Of a stretch of DNA of 64,000 nucleotides, positions 12,390-24,390 are shown piece by piece (position 1 is the stretch's first letter; each line of letters opens with the position of its first letter). The stretch lies in NCBI GenBank assembly GCA_018417955.1, contig JACTVC010000017.1, positions 744,001 to 808,000 of the forward strand, given 5' to 3'. The notes beneath the pieces are model-generated. The model was not told where the DNA came from and did no database searches. It saw nothing but the letters and a program-made list of their open reading frames with translations. The DNA is from Laccaria trichodermophora. Its lineage: Eukaryota; Basidiomycota; Agaricomycetes; Agaricales; Hydnangiaceae. Made by a program: the position numbers and the translations under genes.

Positions 12390-12720
12390 CGGTGGTACGT
12401 CGTGTCGAAGCCTGGGAGATCCATGGAAAGGTGGAGGGTTCGAGGCTCGCGTCCATCCGTTTAGCGGACGGCGATACGTCGTCTTGGGGCATGGCGTAGT
12501 CGGCAAGTGGAAAACACTCGAGTACAGTGGGAAGGCGATTTGCGGAAGACAGTGCTGTACGTCGTGTCAAAGCCTGGGTGATCCATGGCAAGGTGGAGGG
12601 TTCGAGGGTAGCATGCGTCCGTTTAGCGGACGGCGATATGTTCCCTTGGGGTGTGAAGGAACTTGAGTACAATGTGAAGGCGATTTGCGGAAGACGATAC
12701 GTCGTCTTGGAGGTTGGCGG
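12390..12720 (+). repeat. Two imperfect ~160 bp tandem repeats
   Basis: A block with GGTGGAGGGTTCGAGG followed by CGTTTAGCGGACGGCGATA occurs twice about 162 bp apart, and a third partial copy of the GGCGATTTGCGGAAGAC part follows. Equivalent repeats occur near 19,730-20,070 and 29,470-29,810 in the later units. No conserved reading frame explains them. Confidence 0.6.
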
Positions 12721-14502
12721 GCCTCAGGGACCAGTCGAGAACGCGTCATTGAGAAGCTAAACTATGCGGGTAAGTTGCTATTGCTTCCTTGACCATTCAC
12801 GACATCGACATACCTTTGTGTAGTTGATGTACCCCCCGATTAGCGGACAGCGATACGTATAGTCAACGCCAATCCGGACGTCTACGAGGCCAACAACTTT
12901 GGCGTGGACGTGGTGAACAATAACGACCACGGCGATTGTGCAAGTCGACGACAACCCTATGTTAAATGGTTAAGTAAATATCATTCTCAAATTATCAAGT
13001 AGATAAACTTTGACTTACATTGCAGTTTGAGGTGGCGGCGCTCTTCCGTCAACCCATGTTCCACTCAAAAAGAACATTTGATAACTGGGTTTGAAGTACA
13101 GGCCAGTGTTCCGCTCGCCGCGGGGCCAAAACACAGAAAAAATAGTGCGAACATCTTTGAAAAAAGGTGACTGTCAGGATATATATTTAAATACAAGCAA
13201 GGGCTCACCTTTGTTCAGGTGCTCGAGGTACTTCGCACCTGTCGCGATGGTGGCGGGGGATACATACAGCTTCATGAGCAGAGGTCATTCGATGACTGGG
13301 CTTTAACTTCAGGCCAATGGTCCGCTCGCCGCAGGGCCAAAACCTTGAAAAATAGTGCCATCAATCTATTATATTGGCACTAGGGGTACTTCCGAAGATA
13401 CTGAGACCCTTGCACAATCCCGAAAACCAAGTGTTCAGTAAGTTCACCTTGACTGCTTTTTTGTGTTTGTCTTCCACAATGGCTATTTTAACACAGTTAA
13501 AAAGCCCTTCTGGTTACTACTTTCCGTTTCACTTGATACTTTGACTTCTGGCCGGTTATTTGTATTGGGTAAATTTAGCGTTTGTATTCATGTTTTTCTA
13601 AACACAAAGAATAATACACGATTTGGTACTAGTAATGTATCTACACATTTAGAAAAAGAATCAGGTGAGCGCGTCACCTGGTTATGCTGCGCGTGGAAGA
13701 TGAATGGAGAGCACATCGGCCAAACAAAGCCACATCTCCTCCTCCGTTTCCGTTTCTGCCTCTTTGCACATACATCAAGGGTCCACTTCTAGACTTTAGT
13801 GCCCCTATTGTCTAGCCCCTCTAGCAGAATTTTTTTGTGAAAAATTTCCTGCCACCCATTCCTGCTTCCAGGTCCCCGCAGTGAAATCAGAATGCACAGA
13901 AAGTGCCAACGGGCACTTTCTACCCAAGTTCTGCATCATTTATTAGCGCCATCAAGGGTCTTACGTGACAGGCAAGCCGCGTCTCACCCAGCCCTTTCCT
14001 GCGATCTATGCGGTGAATGTTCGTTGGAAGTTGGGTAGGAGGCTATCCTCCATTTTCTGCTACTTAATCAATTGCCTGCCAGTGTTTTTGTAGATCCCCC
14101 TATTGGATATCCTTTGAGGGTATTACTGCAAAGCACTAGGTTCCCATGAATTTTTTTTCTTGTGCTATTTCACTTTCATTGAGCAATGCGATTCCGAATG
14201 TTATTCTGCATTTGATTCACGTTCAAAGTCACATTTGAACGCAAGTACACGCAAAGATACATTTTTCCATTCTGATTCCAACCAGTTCACGTACTAACAA
14301 ACATAATATAATATACCATTGAATAAAGTAATTTAAAACGAGGGACGGAGGGGAGAAGATACAGCAGTGTGCGTGGCACATATCTCCGATCACCCAATTT
14401 CGGACTTGTTACCGCAATTCATTTTTATCCCCCCGTCGAACATTTCGTTCCGTGATAGGTACGTGCTATTCGGAATACGCCCCTACAGCCCCTTGAAAAT
14501 TC

Positions 14503-14509
14503 TATAAAA
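14503..14509 (+). promoter_or_regulatory. TATA box upstream of the candidate 76-residue gene
   Basis: TATAAAA lies 151 bp before the ATG at 14654 and is followed by a pyrimidine-rich leader, a common fungal promoter layout. The same box occurs at 24,240-24,246 and 33,977-33,983 in the later units. Confidence 0.45.
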
Positions 14510-14653
14510 GCCGGGCGAGTGAACGTCCAATCTCCATTCCCTTCCTCCACTTCTCTTCTGTCTCCTCTCCTCCTCCTCCATTCTCTCTCCCTCTCGCACT
14601 CCTCGCTACCGTTGCCTTGTCCGTCACCGTTGTTCTCGTCGTTAGATGCCGTC

Positions 14654-15045
14654 ATGTGCTGGCTATGGCCAGGTAAGGCTTTCAACGCCGCTCTCGATGA
14701 TGAGCAGTTCTGTATAAAAAGGTGAGTCAGTATATCATTCGACGGATGCTGTTTACTTACGCATACCCTTCCAGTTATTGTGCTCCAATCTATCCAAGGT
14801 TAGAGGTCAGTATCCGCGTATTTCGCGCGAATACGTAGGTACTCACCGTTGATTTTCTCTAGGCTGTCGGCCTTGCGACAAGCAGACCACCCCTTTTCTC
14901 AAAAGGCCTCGGACAGATGCTGGCTGCGTTCCCGACGTCGGGTAACATCGCTATGCACCTGAGGCATCGGTAAGTCTTGAATGAACTTTTTTCTTTGACT
15001 TACCTTGCCCGTGCACACAGCACTTCTTGTCGTCGTTGTCCATGA
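14654..15045 (+). CDS. Candidate 76-residue spliced gene, copy 1
   Basis: Four exons (14654-14721, 14775-14805, 14863-14969, 15021-15045) join with matching phases through introns of 53, 57 and 51 bp. Each intron has a GT donor (GTGAGT, GTCAGT, GTAAGT) and an AG acceptor (TTCCAG, CTCTAG, ACACAG). The product starts MCWLWPGKAFNAALDDEQ, includes SKGLGQMLAAFPTSGNIAMH and ends RRCP. I recognise no family. The orderly phases, the TATA box upstream and the absence of disabling changes in three copies argue for a real transcript. Against it, the protein is short and unknown, and a spliced non-coding RNA would look similar. Confidence 0.35.
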
Positions 15046-15189
15046 CGTGGGCGAGACGTGCTATGGAGAAGAGACCCTGCTGATAAGCACCCTTCCTTGT
15101 CTTGGATCTCGGCTTTGACGTTGTCGATGTGATCCGATGTTTTCTCCTAGATGAGTTGGATTTTCCTCTTCATATATCACTACTCTTCT

Positions 15190-15860
15190 TATTCACTTCA
15201 TCAGCCTGTCAACGCTCCAGCCGTTTCCGACGACGACGCCCGACCAACCACAAGCACCAGCTCCATTACATATAATCTATATCCGTGCAGCAACTCGGCC
15301 ACCGCTCTGAGCGCCGCGTTTAGCACGGAAGGAGGGGTGGTGCGAAACGCCGCGTGAAGTTCTGTTGGAACGTAAGGTGGGTCACGTATCATCACGGTCT
15401 CGAAAACTACTCACTTTGTTCATGCTCCAGCGGTTTCCGACGACGACGCCCGATCAACCACAAGCACCAGCGCCATCACATATCCAGGCAGTAGCTCTGA
15501 GCGCCGTAATCACTCGTTTAGCACGTTGGTCAAGTGAAAGAGGGGTGGTGCGAAGAGCCGCATGAGGTTCTGATGAAACGTAAGGTGGGTCATGTATCAC
15601 TACGGTCGCTCAACTACTCACTTTGTTCACCCTCCAGCCGTTTCCGACGACGACGACGCCCAATCAACCACAAGCGCCAGCTCCATCACATATCCTCGTT
15701 ATCCGTGCAGCAACTCTCCCATCGCTCTGAGCGCCGCAGTGAATCATTTAGCACGGAAGGAGGGGAGGTGCAAAGCACCGCGTGAAGTTCTGTTGAAACG
15801 TCAAGTGGGTCATGTATCATCGTGGTCGCGACAACTACTCACTTTTGTAGATATTCTTCT
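15190..15860 (+). repeat. Three ~208 bp tandem repeats with exon-like modules
   Basis: The segment GTTTCCGACGACGACG begins at 15,223, 15,433 and 15,640, giving periods of 210 and 207 bp. Each unit runs from a CTCCAG acceptor-like site to an ACGTAAGGTGGGTCA or ACGTCAAGTGGGTCA donor-like site and then a CTACTCACTTTGTT linker. The set recurs in the later array units near 24,960-25,600 and 34,700-35,335. Confidence 0.65.
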
Positions 15861-16819
15861 TTCTGGCGGGGAATGCGATGGTCGTCGGATCGAGGCGGCA
15901 CTTTGAATTCACGGTCACCACGAGGGTGAGTACGATGCCCTCTACGGCCGTGATATGCTGTTGCTCAAGGGTGAAGCTTTGAAGGTGCAGGAGTCGCGTT
16001 AATGATGGATTGGACAGAGGTTGGGTCCTTTGGTGGCGGTTGGTTGTGAAAGATAAGGGTTGTCATCGAGAAAAGCTAGACCGTGTTGCTGCTGCTGATG
16101 ACGCTGGTAAGGGTTGTTGTTTCGTCCAAGGGTGATCTGACGAGCGGGAAGGACGAAAGAACGACCACGATCGTCAGTTTCAAGCATGGAAACCGGGGCG
16201 ATGTGCTCACCTTTCACGAGCCATATCCCCCCTAGTGTATCTGTCCGACTCCGCACGCCCGCGTCCTCCTCAAGGCCTTTACGCTGTAGATTGCAAATCG
16301 AGGTCTTCGTGTACACGTTGCCGTTGCCTTGCTTGTCTTCTCGCGTGTGAGGTAGAACGATCACAATCGTTCGTGTCATGCATGAGAACCAAGGCAGCCT
16401 ACTCACCATTTAGATGTACAGACCACCCCTCCGTAGTTTATCCGTCCGTCCCCGCACTCCTGCCTCCTCCTCACGGCCTTTATGCTTTAGATTGCAAGTA
16501 GAGTCTTCATGTACGCGTATCGGCGGTAACGCTTTAGATTGCAAATTGAGTCTTCGTGTGCGCGTTATCGTTGCCTTCCCAGTCTTCTTGTCTTCTCGCG
16601 TGCCAGGTAAAGTCGTTGTTGCCGTGAAGATGGGTTTGTGCGTACAAAGGTGATCTAACGAGTGGGAAGGGCGAAATGACTTGTAAACGTTGAAGAAAGA
16701 AAGGCATATCACACATTCTGGCAAATGTTGCATAACAACGCAAAGTCGAGGGAGCCTCAAACTGGAGCGAAAAGGATTTGTGGGACAGTCCAAAGTTCGT
16801 GCTGAGATCATGTCTAATA

Positions 16820-18540
16820 AACGACGCCTTTTCCTCCCGCCCTGCACAATCAAGCCAGCCAATACACCCATCCACGAACCGCCCCGGCACTTCAACCTTC
16901 CCGACGCGATACAACGCATGAAGCCGCACATTCCGCAAACTGAAATGCGCCATCTCCGCAGAGTCCGTATCAGCCGCCGGGTCGACTATCGATAGCTTCG
17001 TCAACGAGTTGTAGAACCTGCATAGCTACGCACACACACATCGTCAAGTCAGCAACACGAAATGAAAAGAAAGAAACGGAAGACACACATTCTGAACCCC
17101 CTTCGCAAACCGATCATCACTAATCAACCCCTCCCTCTCCTCCCGTTCCGCACAATCCAACCAATTGATAGCCTCATGCACGAACCTCCCCAACACCTCC
17201 ACCCTCACCAGTTCCGCAACACTCCCATACCCAGGAACACTAACCCTCGTCGAATCCCTCAACAGCCTCCCAAGCAAATCAAACGTCGCAAGGGTCGGGG
17301 GCAAAAAGGGGAGAACGTCCAAAAAGGGAAGGGGGTTGTTGTGTTCGGGATTAGCGCTCGTTAAGAGCCCGACGAAGAGCGGGTGGGCGATGGTGGGGTT
17401 GTATGCGGCTATGGGTGTTAGGTCGAGGGAGGCCACGAGGCGGGAGGAGGCGACTTCTGGGATGATGGGTGCCAGGATCTGTGTAGGAGTGAGGACGTGA
17501 TGTGTTAAGTGAATGACGAGCGTACGTACGCGTTGTTCAGAAAGCGTGAGTACTCGTTCTCGAGAAGCGAGTAGGAGCTTGATGGCGTGTACGAGCCGTT
17601 CGTTACCCCTGTCTTCTTCTTGCGTGATGGGAGATCGGAGAGCAGCGTATTCGGGAGAGACGACGCGTGGTTTAGTTTGTTCGTTAAGATCGGAGGAGGC
17701 CGATTGCCTGCGTTTGTTTTGAAAATAAGAATATGTCGAGTCGTCTCTGTGCGATTGGGTGAGATTGGTTGAGGAGAGAGAGGAGCGGGACGTACAGGTC
17801 GGAAATAGTGCTACACAGTTCGTCATCAAGCACGAGATTAATTGCTCTAAGTTTGGGTGGCAATGGGGAACGTGCCAGCGTGCTTGGGGAATAAGGACCA
17901 ATCTGAATGGGTGTGAGATGGGCACCCCCTAAGAAATTGCTGAACACTGACATCGTTACCATCTCCTTTTAAAATCTTCCACAACACCCAGACCAACTGC
18001 TCGTTTGGACTAACACTGCCGTCAGTAGATTTTGACGGCCTTTTCCCTCTCCTTGAGATAGGCAACGAATAAGGCAGACTTGAAAGGGTTGACGGCGATA
18101 GGATGTGGTGCATATAATGAATACAGAATGAAAGAAACGAGAATTCGGTTCGCAAGCTGATGAATTTGGTTAGAATGAGCGCTAACCAAGCGCCTGTGGA
18201 CTAACCTCAGCAGTGGTATTTGAATCTAAAAGAGGCAACAACGCGTCAAGAGCCAGCTGAAATCGCGATGTGGGTTGTACGAGCTGATTAAAGGCCATCG
18301 CTGCGGTTGAACAGGGGAGAGAGTATGCCCTGGTGAGCAGATGGGCGACTGAAGCTCGGATGGAATCGCCGGTGTCCAGTGGCTGAGGCGTCGTCGTCAC
18401 TGGCGAAAGGAAGGTTTGCATCCTAGCCAGAGAAGAATTGTAGGAGCCAGAACGGTTGTTTGAACTGGCCTCGAGGGTTGTTGGTGAGTGGTGAGTTTGA
18501 CGAGGTTGACTCCTCGTCGCCGTCGGGAACAGCGTGCTGC
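16820..18540 (-). pseudogene. CNOT11-like copy 2, frameshifted, chimeric 3' end
   Basis: The exons of copy 1 are recognisable, but three defects are visible. A 2 bp deletion at about 18,026 changes the ...KAVKISTDG region so that translation stops right after KIY. An extra T at about 18,506 shifts the frame of the upstream exon. The last exon lacks the LEEANALYRVLARGRY tail; after SLRNVRL it runs into a second, diverged copy of an internal segment (VEVPGRFVDGCIGWLDCAGREE, compare VEVLGRFVHEAINWLDCAEREE upstream; both quoted in part). It is probably not able to make a full CNOT11-like protein. Confidence 0.65.
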
Positions 18541-20439
18541 ACAATCGATGACTCTTTACATAATTTACAACCACGTGGTCACTAGGGTATAATTTCTTCA
18601 AATACCCCGCAAGCTCTCTGGTAGCAACCTTGCATTCCAATTCCTAAAGCCTAAGTGCGGTTTACACGCATGTGCGCGTAGTGTGCCTTTGACTCCAAGG
18701 TTGAAGCTTCCGAATGATAAACTTGACGTCATTGACTCTCGGCTTGTTTGTCGCAGATTTCCGAGTGGATTCAAAGTCCGTCTAGCTGCCGGACCAACGA
18801 GAAAGCAGCCATTTAACGTTAAAAGGCAGATTCAAATTCAGCCGTAAAAAGTGGTAAGTTTTCGACGTTTTTTCGTCATATTTTCGGTACAAGGTCAATC
18901 GGACAAGCAGAACCTCCCCATAAATTTCATATCGACGACAAACGAGTCTATCTACAAAGTGTAACAAAACCAAACAAACGGGTATTCTCTTGCCAAGTTC
19001 GTCAAACAGTAAACAAACGGGTATCGTCCTGCCAAGTTCAAGGTGCGCGTCAGAACCGCTGAATATCTCACGCTTTTCAGAGAAGTCTGCAACTACAAGT
19101 CAAAAGGTTCATGAATACTCGCATAAGCTTCAAAAAGTAGTAAGTAATCGCCCAGCAGTCAAATTCACGTAGTAAAACTCACTTTTATTTGGAAGCAACA
19201 GACTTGTAAACATATCACGGACGTCGATACGTCCTGCTGAGTCTTGTGCAAGGTGGAATGCAGGCGATGACGTCCAAATTCGAAAGGTAAGTACGTTCAA
19301 CCATAGACCCCTCATATTTCGAATGACGGACTAGCGTTGACGCCCAGGAAACCTTCGGAAAGTGGTAAGCGCTTCAAAAACCTTCAAAGAAGTAAGCAAT
19401 CACAAACTCACTTACATCCGAAAGCGGCCGAGTTGCAGAACATCAACGACCTCACAAAACGAGTTGGCCGGACGTCGATATCTCTTGGTGACTTATGGGA
19501 CGAAGGTGCACGTTGACCGCACGTAGTCTTTCCAGCGCCCAAAGCCAGTTCCCGGGAGTGATTGCCGGAGATCGATAGGTCGCGTTTAGGTTCTAAACAA
19601 GACGGGTAAGTACTTCTTCGTGCATACGGTTTTAAAATACTGAACAAACCTTTTATTCTGGCCTTTTGCATGTTCTCAACAGCGGCCAATGTCGTCCTTA
19701 CACGATCCACGCGTAGAGAAGGCGTCTAGTGGACGGTGGTACGTCGTGTCGAAGCCTGGGAGATCCATGGAAAGGTGGAGGGTTCGAGGCTCGCGTCCAT
19801 CCGTTTAGCGGACGGCGATACGTCGTCTTGGGGCATGGAGGGGTGCAGGGCGTAGTCGGCAAGTGGAAAACACTCGAGTACAGTGGGAAGGCGATGTGCG
19901 GAAGACAGTGCTGTACGTCGTGTCAAAGCCTGGGTGATCCATGGCAAGGTGGAGGGTTCGAGGGTAGCATGCGTCCGTTTAGCAGACGGCGATATGTTCT
20001 CTTGGGGTGTGAAGGAACTTGAGTACAACGTGAAGGCGATTTGCGGAAGACGATACGTCGTCTTGGAGGTTGGCGGGCCTCAGGGACCAGTCGAGAACGC
20101 GTCATTGAGAAGCTAAACTATGCGGGTAAGTTGCTATTGCTTCCTTGACCATTCACGACATCGACATACCTTTGTGTAGTTGATCTACCCCCCGATTAGC
20201 GGACGGCGATACGTATAGTCAACGTCAATCCGGACGTCTACGAGGCCAACAACGTTGGCGTGGACGTGGTGAACAATAACGACCACGGCGATTGTGCAAG
20301 TCAACTATGTTAAATGGTTAAGTAAATATCATTCTCAAATTATCAAGTAGATAAACTTTGACTTACATTGCAGTTTGAGGTGGCGGCGCTCTTCCGTCAA
20401 CCCATGTTCCACTCAAAAAGAACATTTGATAACTGGGTT

Positions 20440-21150
20440 TGAAGTACAGGCCAGTGTTCCGCTCGCCGCGGGGCCAAAACACAGAAAAAATAGTGCGAAC
20501 ATCTTTGAAAAAAGGTGACCATCAGGATATATATTTAAATACAAGCAAGGGCTCACCTTTGTTCAGGTGCTCGAGGTACTTCGCACCTGTCGCGATGGTG
20601 GCGGGGGATACATACAGCTTCATGAGCAGAGGTCATTCGATAACTGGGATTTAACTTCAGGCCAATGGTCCGCTCGCCGCGGGGCCAAAACCTTGAAAAA
20701 TAGTGCGAAGATTCTTGAAAAAAAGTGAGCATCAGTACATATAATCAAATACCCAAAATACAAGCAACAACTGACCGTTGTTCAGGTGTTTGAGGTGCTA
20801 CGCACCTCTCGCGATGATGACGGACCATAACCAGGACATACATGGCTCCATGGGGTAGATGAAGTACTCCGCTCGCGACAATGATGAATGTGCATTGCAG
20901 TTTGGTGTTGCGGTGCTTCGCACCGCCCCTCCGTTGACCTGTCTTCCACTCAATAAAGGTCATATGATCACTGGGTTTCAACTACAAGCCAGTGGTCTGC
21001 TCGCCGCAGGGCCAAAACTTCGAAAAATAGTGCGAAGATCTTTGAAAAAAGGTGAGTATCAGTACGTATATCTGAATGCCAAAAATACAAGCAAGGCTCA
21101 CCCTTGTTCAGGTGCTCTAGGTGCTACGCCCGTCTCGCGACGATGACAGG
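20440..21150 (+). repeat. Irregular tandem repeat around a GCTCGCCGC...GGGCCAAAAC element
   Basis: GCTCGCCGC followed by a GGGCCAAAAC box and an AATAGTGCGAA box recurs at 20,461, 20,672 and 20,999 (spacings 211 and 327 bp). Each is followed by an A-rich stretch with AAAAAAGGTGA and then a TTGTTCAGGTG...GAGGT hairpin-like GGTGCTxCGCACC motif. The first two units are also present in array unit 1 (13,110 and 13,324), and all recur at +9,737. Confidence 0.55.
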
Positions 21151-22103
21151 CCACAGCCAGGATATACATGGCTTCATGAGAGGATGGGCCGATAGCTGGG
21201 GTAGATGAGGCTTTGCTTTTAGGGAAGCAGTCCGCTGGCGCCAATGATGCATTAATGATGGGTGACAGCTTGGGTATAAATGATTCCGCGAATATACGAG
21301 GCTTCATCAGGGGATGGCTGGGGTAGATGGGACTTTGCTTATAGTGAAGTAGTCCGCTCATTCCAATGATGGATGATAGCTTGGGTATAAATGATATTGC
21401 GAATAGGTTGTCATTGAAGGATTGCTCAGAGAAAAAAGATCTTCTGCCGGGGTGCCAAAATGTCGAAAAAATAAAGAAGAAATCTGGGGAGTGTCAGTAC
21501 GTAGATTCAAATTTCAGAGATACAAACAGTTGCTAACCTGTGTTGAAAAGATATGTGGTGAAGTGTACCTCTGAGACGGTGTTGATGATGCCCCCAATGA
21601 CGAGTAGCATATGAAAACCATGTGGTGGAGGGACATAAGGACACCATAGGAAAAATGGGGGGAGGACGAAAGTGAGAAAATATTCCAAGAGCCTTTATAC
21701 CAAGTGCTCCGGGAATCTGCGAGGTATGTAAAGATCTTTCGGCTGTTTCAAAAAATTCTGACTTGTCGGTTATTTTTGCAATGGCCTGGGCAAGCAACCC
21801 TATGGCTACGTGGTTTCCCGCTGATCCCACTAACCTAAGGTAACCTACCCTGCCTGATCGGACCCTTCTCAAGTCCAAGATCTCGGAATTGATCCTGCCC
21901 ATCTCAAATAGCTCAATGGTCTGCTCAGCTGCTCACCTTCCCCCATTCATCATCACTGGAATCCAAACATTGCAATTTTCAAAGTAGATTATAAAACCAG
22001 ATTGGCTGTTAAGTAGTATTTAGTGTGTCATGCTCGCAGTCATAAAATTCAAAAGATCAACTTTGCACCCAATATTGCATGTCCATCCACTCCTCCGATT
22101 TTC

Positions 22104-23960
22104 GTAAAACTCACCATAACCCAACTTTCTGATCCCGATTGGCATCAATCTATTATATTGGCACTAGGGGTACTTCCGAAGATACCGAGACCCTTGCACA
22201 ATCCCGAGAACCAAGTGTTCAGTAAGTTCACCTTGACCGCTTTTTTGTGTTTGTCTTCCACAATGGCTATTTTAACACAGTTAAAAAGCCCTTCTGGTTA
22301 CTACTTTCCGTTTCACTTGATACTTTGACCTCTGGCCAGTTATTTGTATTGGGTAAATTTAGCGTTTGTATTCATGTTTTTTTATGGCATTTCTAAACAG
22401 AAAGAATAATACATGATTTGGTACTAGTAATGTATCTACACATTTAGAAAAAAGAATCAGGTGAGCGCGTCGCCTGGTTATGCTGCGCGTGGAAGATGAA
22501 TGGAGAGTGCATTGGCCAAACAAAGCCACATCTCCTCCGTTTCCGTTTCTGCCTCTTTGCACATTCTTCAACATACATCAAGGGTCCACTTCTAGACTTT
22601 AGTGCCCCTATTGTCTAGCCCCTCTAGCAGAATTTTTTTGTGAAAAATTTCCTGCCACCCATTCCTGCTTCCAGGTCCCCGCAGTGAAATCAGAATGCAC
22701 AGAAATTGCCAACAGGCTCTTTCTGCCTAGGTTCTGCATCATTTATAAGCGCCATCAAGGGTCTTACGTGACAGGCAAACCGCGTTTTACCCAGCCCTTT
22801 TCTGCGATCTATGTGGTGAATATTCGTTGGAAGGTGGGCAGGAGGCCATCCTCCATTTTCTGCTACTTAATGAGTTGCCTGTTTTTGTATATCCCCTATT
22901 GGATATTCTTCGAGGGTATTACTGCAAAGTACTAGGTTCCCATGAATTCTTTTTATTGTGTTGTTTCACTTTCATTGAGCAATGCGATTCCGAATGTTAT
23001 TCTGTCGTAAAACTCACCGTAAGTTGTAACCCAACTCCCTGACCCCAATTGCCATCAAACAATTATATTGGCACTAGGGGTACTTCCGAACATAGCCAAG
23101 ATCCTCGCTTAATCCCGTTTCAACAATTCCGAGAACCAAGCGTTCAGTACTCAGTATCCACCTTGACCGCTTTCTTGTGTTTGTCTTCCGGAATCGCTCA
23201 TCTCAACACATCACAATAGTTATAATTTAAAAAGCCCTTATTTCCGTGTGACTTGATACCTTTACTTCTGGCCACTTATTTGCATTGGGCAAATTTAGCG
23301 TTTCTATGTTTTATTGCACTTATAAACAGAAAGACTCAAACATGCTTTGGTACAAGTAATTTATTTACACATGCAAAAAAAAGAATCAGGTGAGCGCGTT
23401 GCCTGGTTGTGCTGCGCGTCGAAGATGAATGGAGAGCGCGTCGGACAAACAAAGCCACATCTCCTCCTCCTCCGTTTCCGTTTCTGCCTCCTTGCATATT
23501 CTTCAACATACATCAAGGGTCCGCTTCTAGTCTTTAGTGCCCCTATCGTCTAGCCCCTCTAGCAGAATTCTTCGTGAAATTTTTCCTGCCACCCATTCCT
23601 GCTTCCAGGTCCCCGCAGTGAAATCAGAATGCACAGAAAGTGCCAACGGGCACTTTCTACCCAAGTTCTGCATCATTTATTAGCGCCATCAAGGGTCTTA
23701 CGTGACAGGCAAGCCGCGTCTCACCCAGCCCTTTCCTGCGATCTATGCGGTGAATGTTCGTTGGAAGTTGGGTAGGAGGCTATCCTCCATTTTCTGCTAC
23801 TTAATCAATTGCCTGCCGGTGTTTTTGTAGATCCCCCTATTGGATACCCTTTGAGGGTATTACTGAAAAGTACTAGGTTCCCATGAATTTTTTTTCTTGT
23901 GCTATTTCACTTTCATTGAGCAATGCGATTCCGAATGTTATTCTGCATTTGATTCACGTT
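22104..23960 (+). repeat. Nested ~0.9 kb tandem duplication in the array spacer
   Basis: Two adjacent diverged copies start with CGTAAAACTCACC and share TATATTGGCACTAGGGGTAC at 22,154 and 23,064, an offset of 910 bp. Array unit 1 has only one copy (from 13,371). The sequence is AT-rich with no coding frame. The pair recurs at 31,841-33,697. Confidence 0.65.
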
Positions 23961-24390
23961 CAAAGTCACATTTGAACGCAAGTACGCGCAAAGATACATT
24001 TTTCCATTCTGATTCCAACCAGTTCACGTACTAACAAACATAATATAATATACCATTGAATAAAGTAATTTAAAACGAGGGACGGAGGGGAGAAGATACA
24101 GCAGTGCGCGCGGCACATATCTCCGATCACCCAATTTCGGACTTGTTACCGCAATTCATTTTTATCCCCCCGTCGAACATTTCGTTCCCTGATAGGTACG
24201 TGCTATTCGGAATACGCCCCTACAGCCCCTTGAAAATTCTATAAAAGCCGGGCGAGTGAACGTCCAATCTCCATTCCCTTCCTCCACTTCTCTTCTGTCT
24301 CCTCTCTTCCTCCTCCATTCTCTCTCCCTCTCGCACTCCTCGCTACCGTTGCCTTGTCCGTCACCGTTGTTCTCGTCGTTAGATGCCGTC

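Larger units (their letters stand above)
11058..14653. other. Spacer of array unit 1
   Basis: No gene could be supported. The spacer contains many short segments bounded by GTAAGT-like and CAG-like signals on both strands, a short tandem repeat (12,390-12,720), a repeated GCTCGCCGC...GGGCCAAAAC element near 13,110 and 13,324, and an AT-rich block (13,370-14,300) that is duplicated in the later units. Relative to those units it has a deletion joined near 13,357, where AATAGTGC abuts CATCAATC. Confidence 0.45.
18541..24390. other. Spacer between gene copies 2 and 3
   Basis: This is the full-length spacer: the short tandem repeats at 19,730-20,070, an irregular repeat at 20,440-21,150, an unassigned 131-codon open frame on the minus strand (21507-21902, ATG start, no recognised motif), and a 0.9 kb tandem duplication at 22,104-23,960. 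No convincing gene apart from the candidate small gene that follows. Confidence 0.45.

Noticed and set aside
15190..15860. A CRISPR-like array of regular repeats
   Set aside because: The units are ~208 bp, similar along their whole length, without short repeats and unique spacers, and the genome is eukaryotic.
16000..16800. A 136- to 173-codon set of open frames on the minus strand (e.g. 15999-16409, 16410-16931)
   Set aside because: They overlap in conflicting frames, contain repeated GTAGATTGCAAAT-type segments and lack motifs. The part near 16,820-16,995 is explained by the chimeric CNOT11 exon.
21507..21902. A 131-codon ATG-started frame on the minus strand within the array spacer (again at 31244-31639)
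   Set aside because: There is no recognised motif, no TATA box or splice context, and it is absent from array unit 1. It is noted within the spacer entry but not called.
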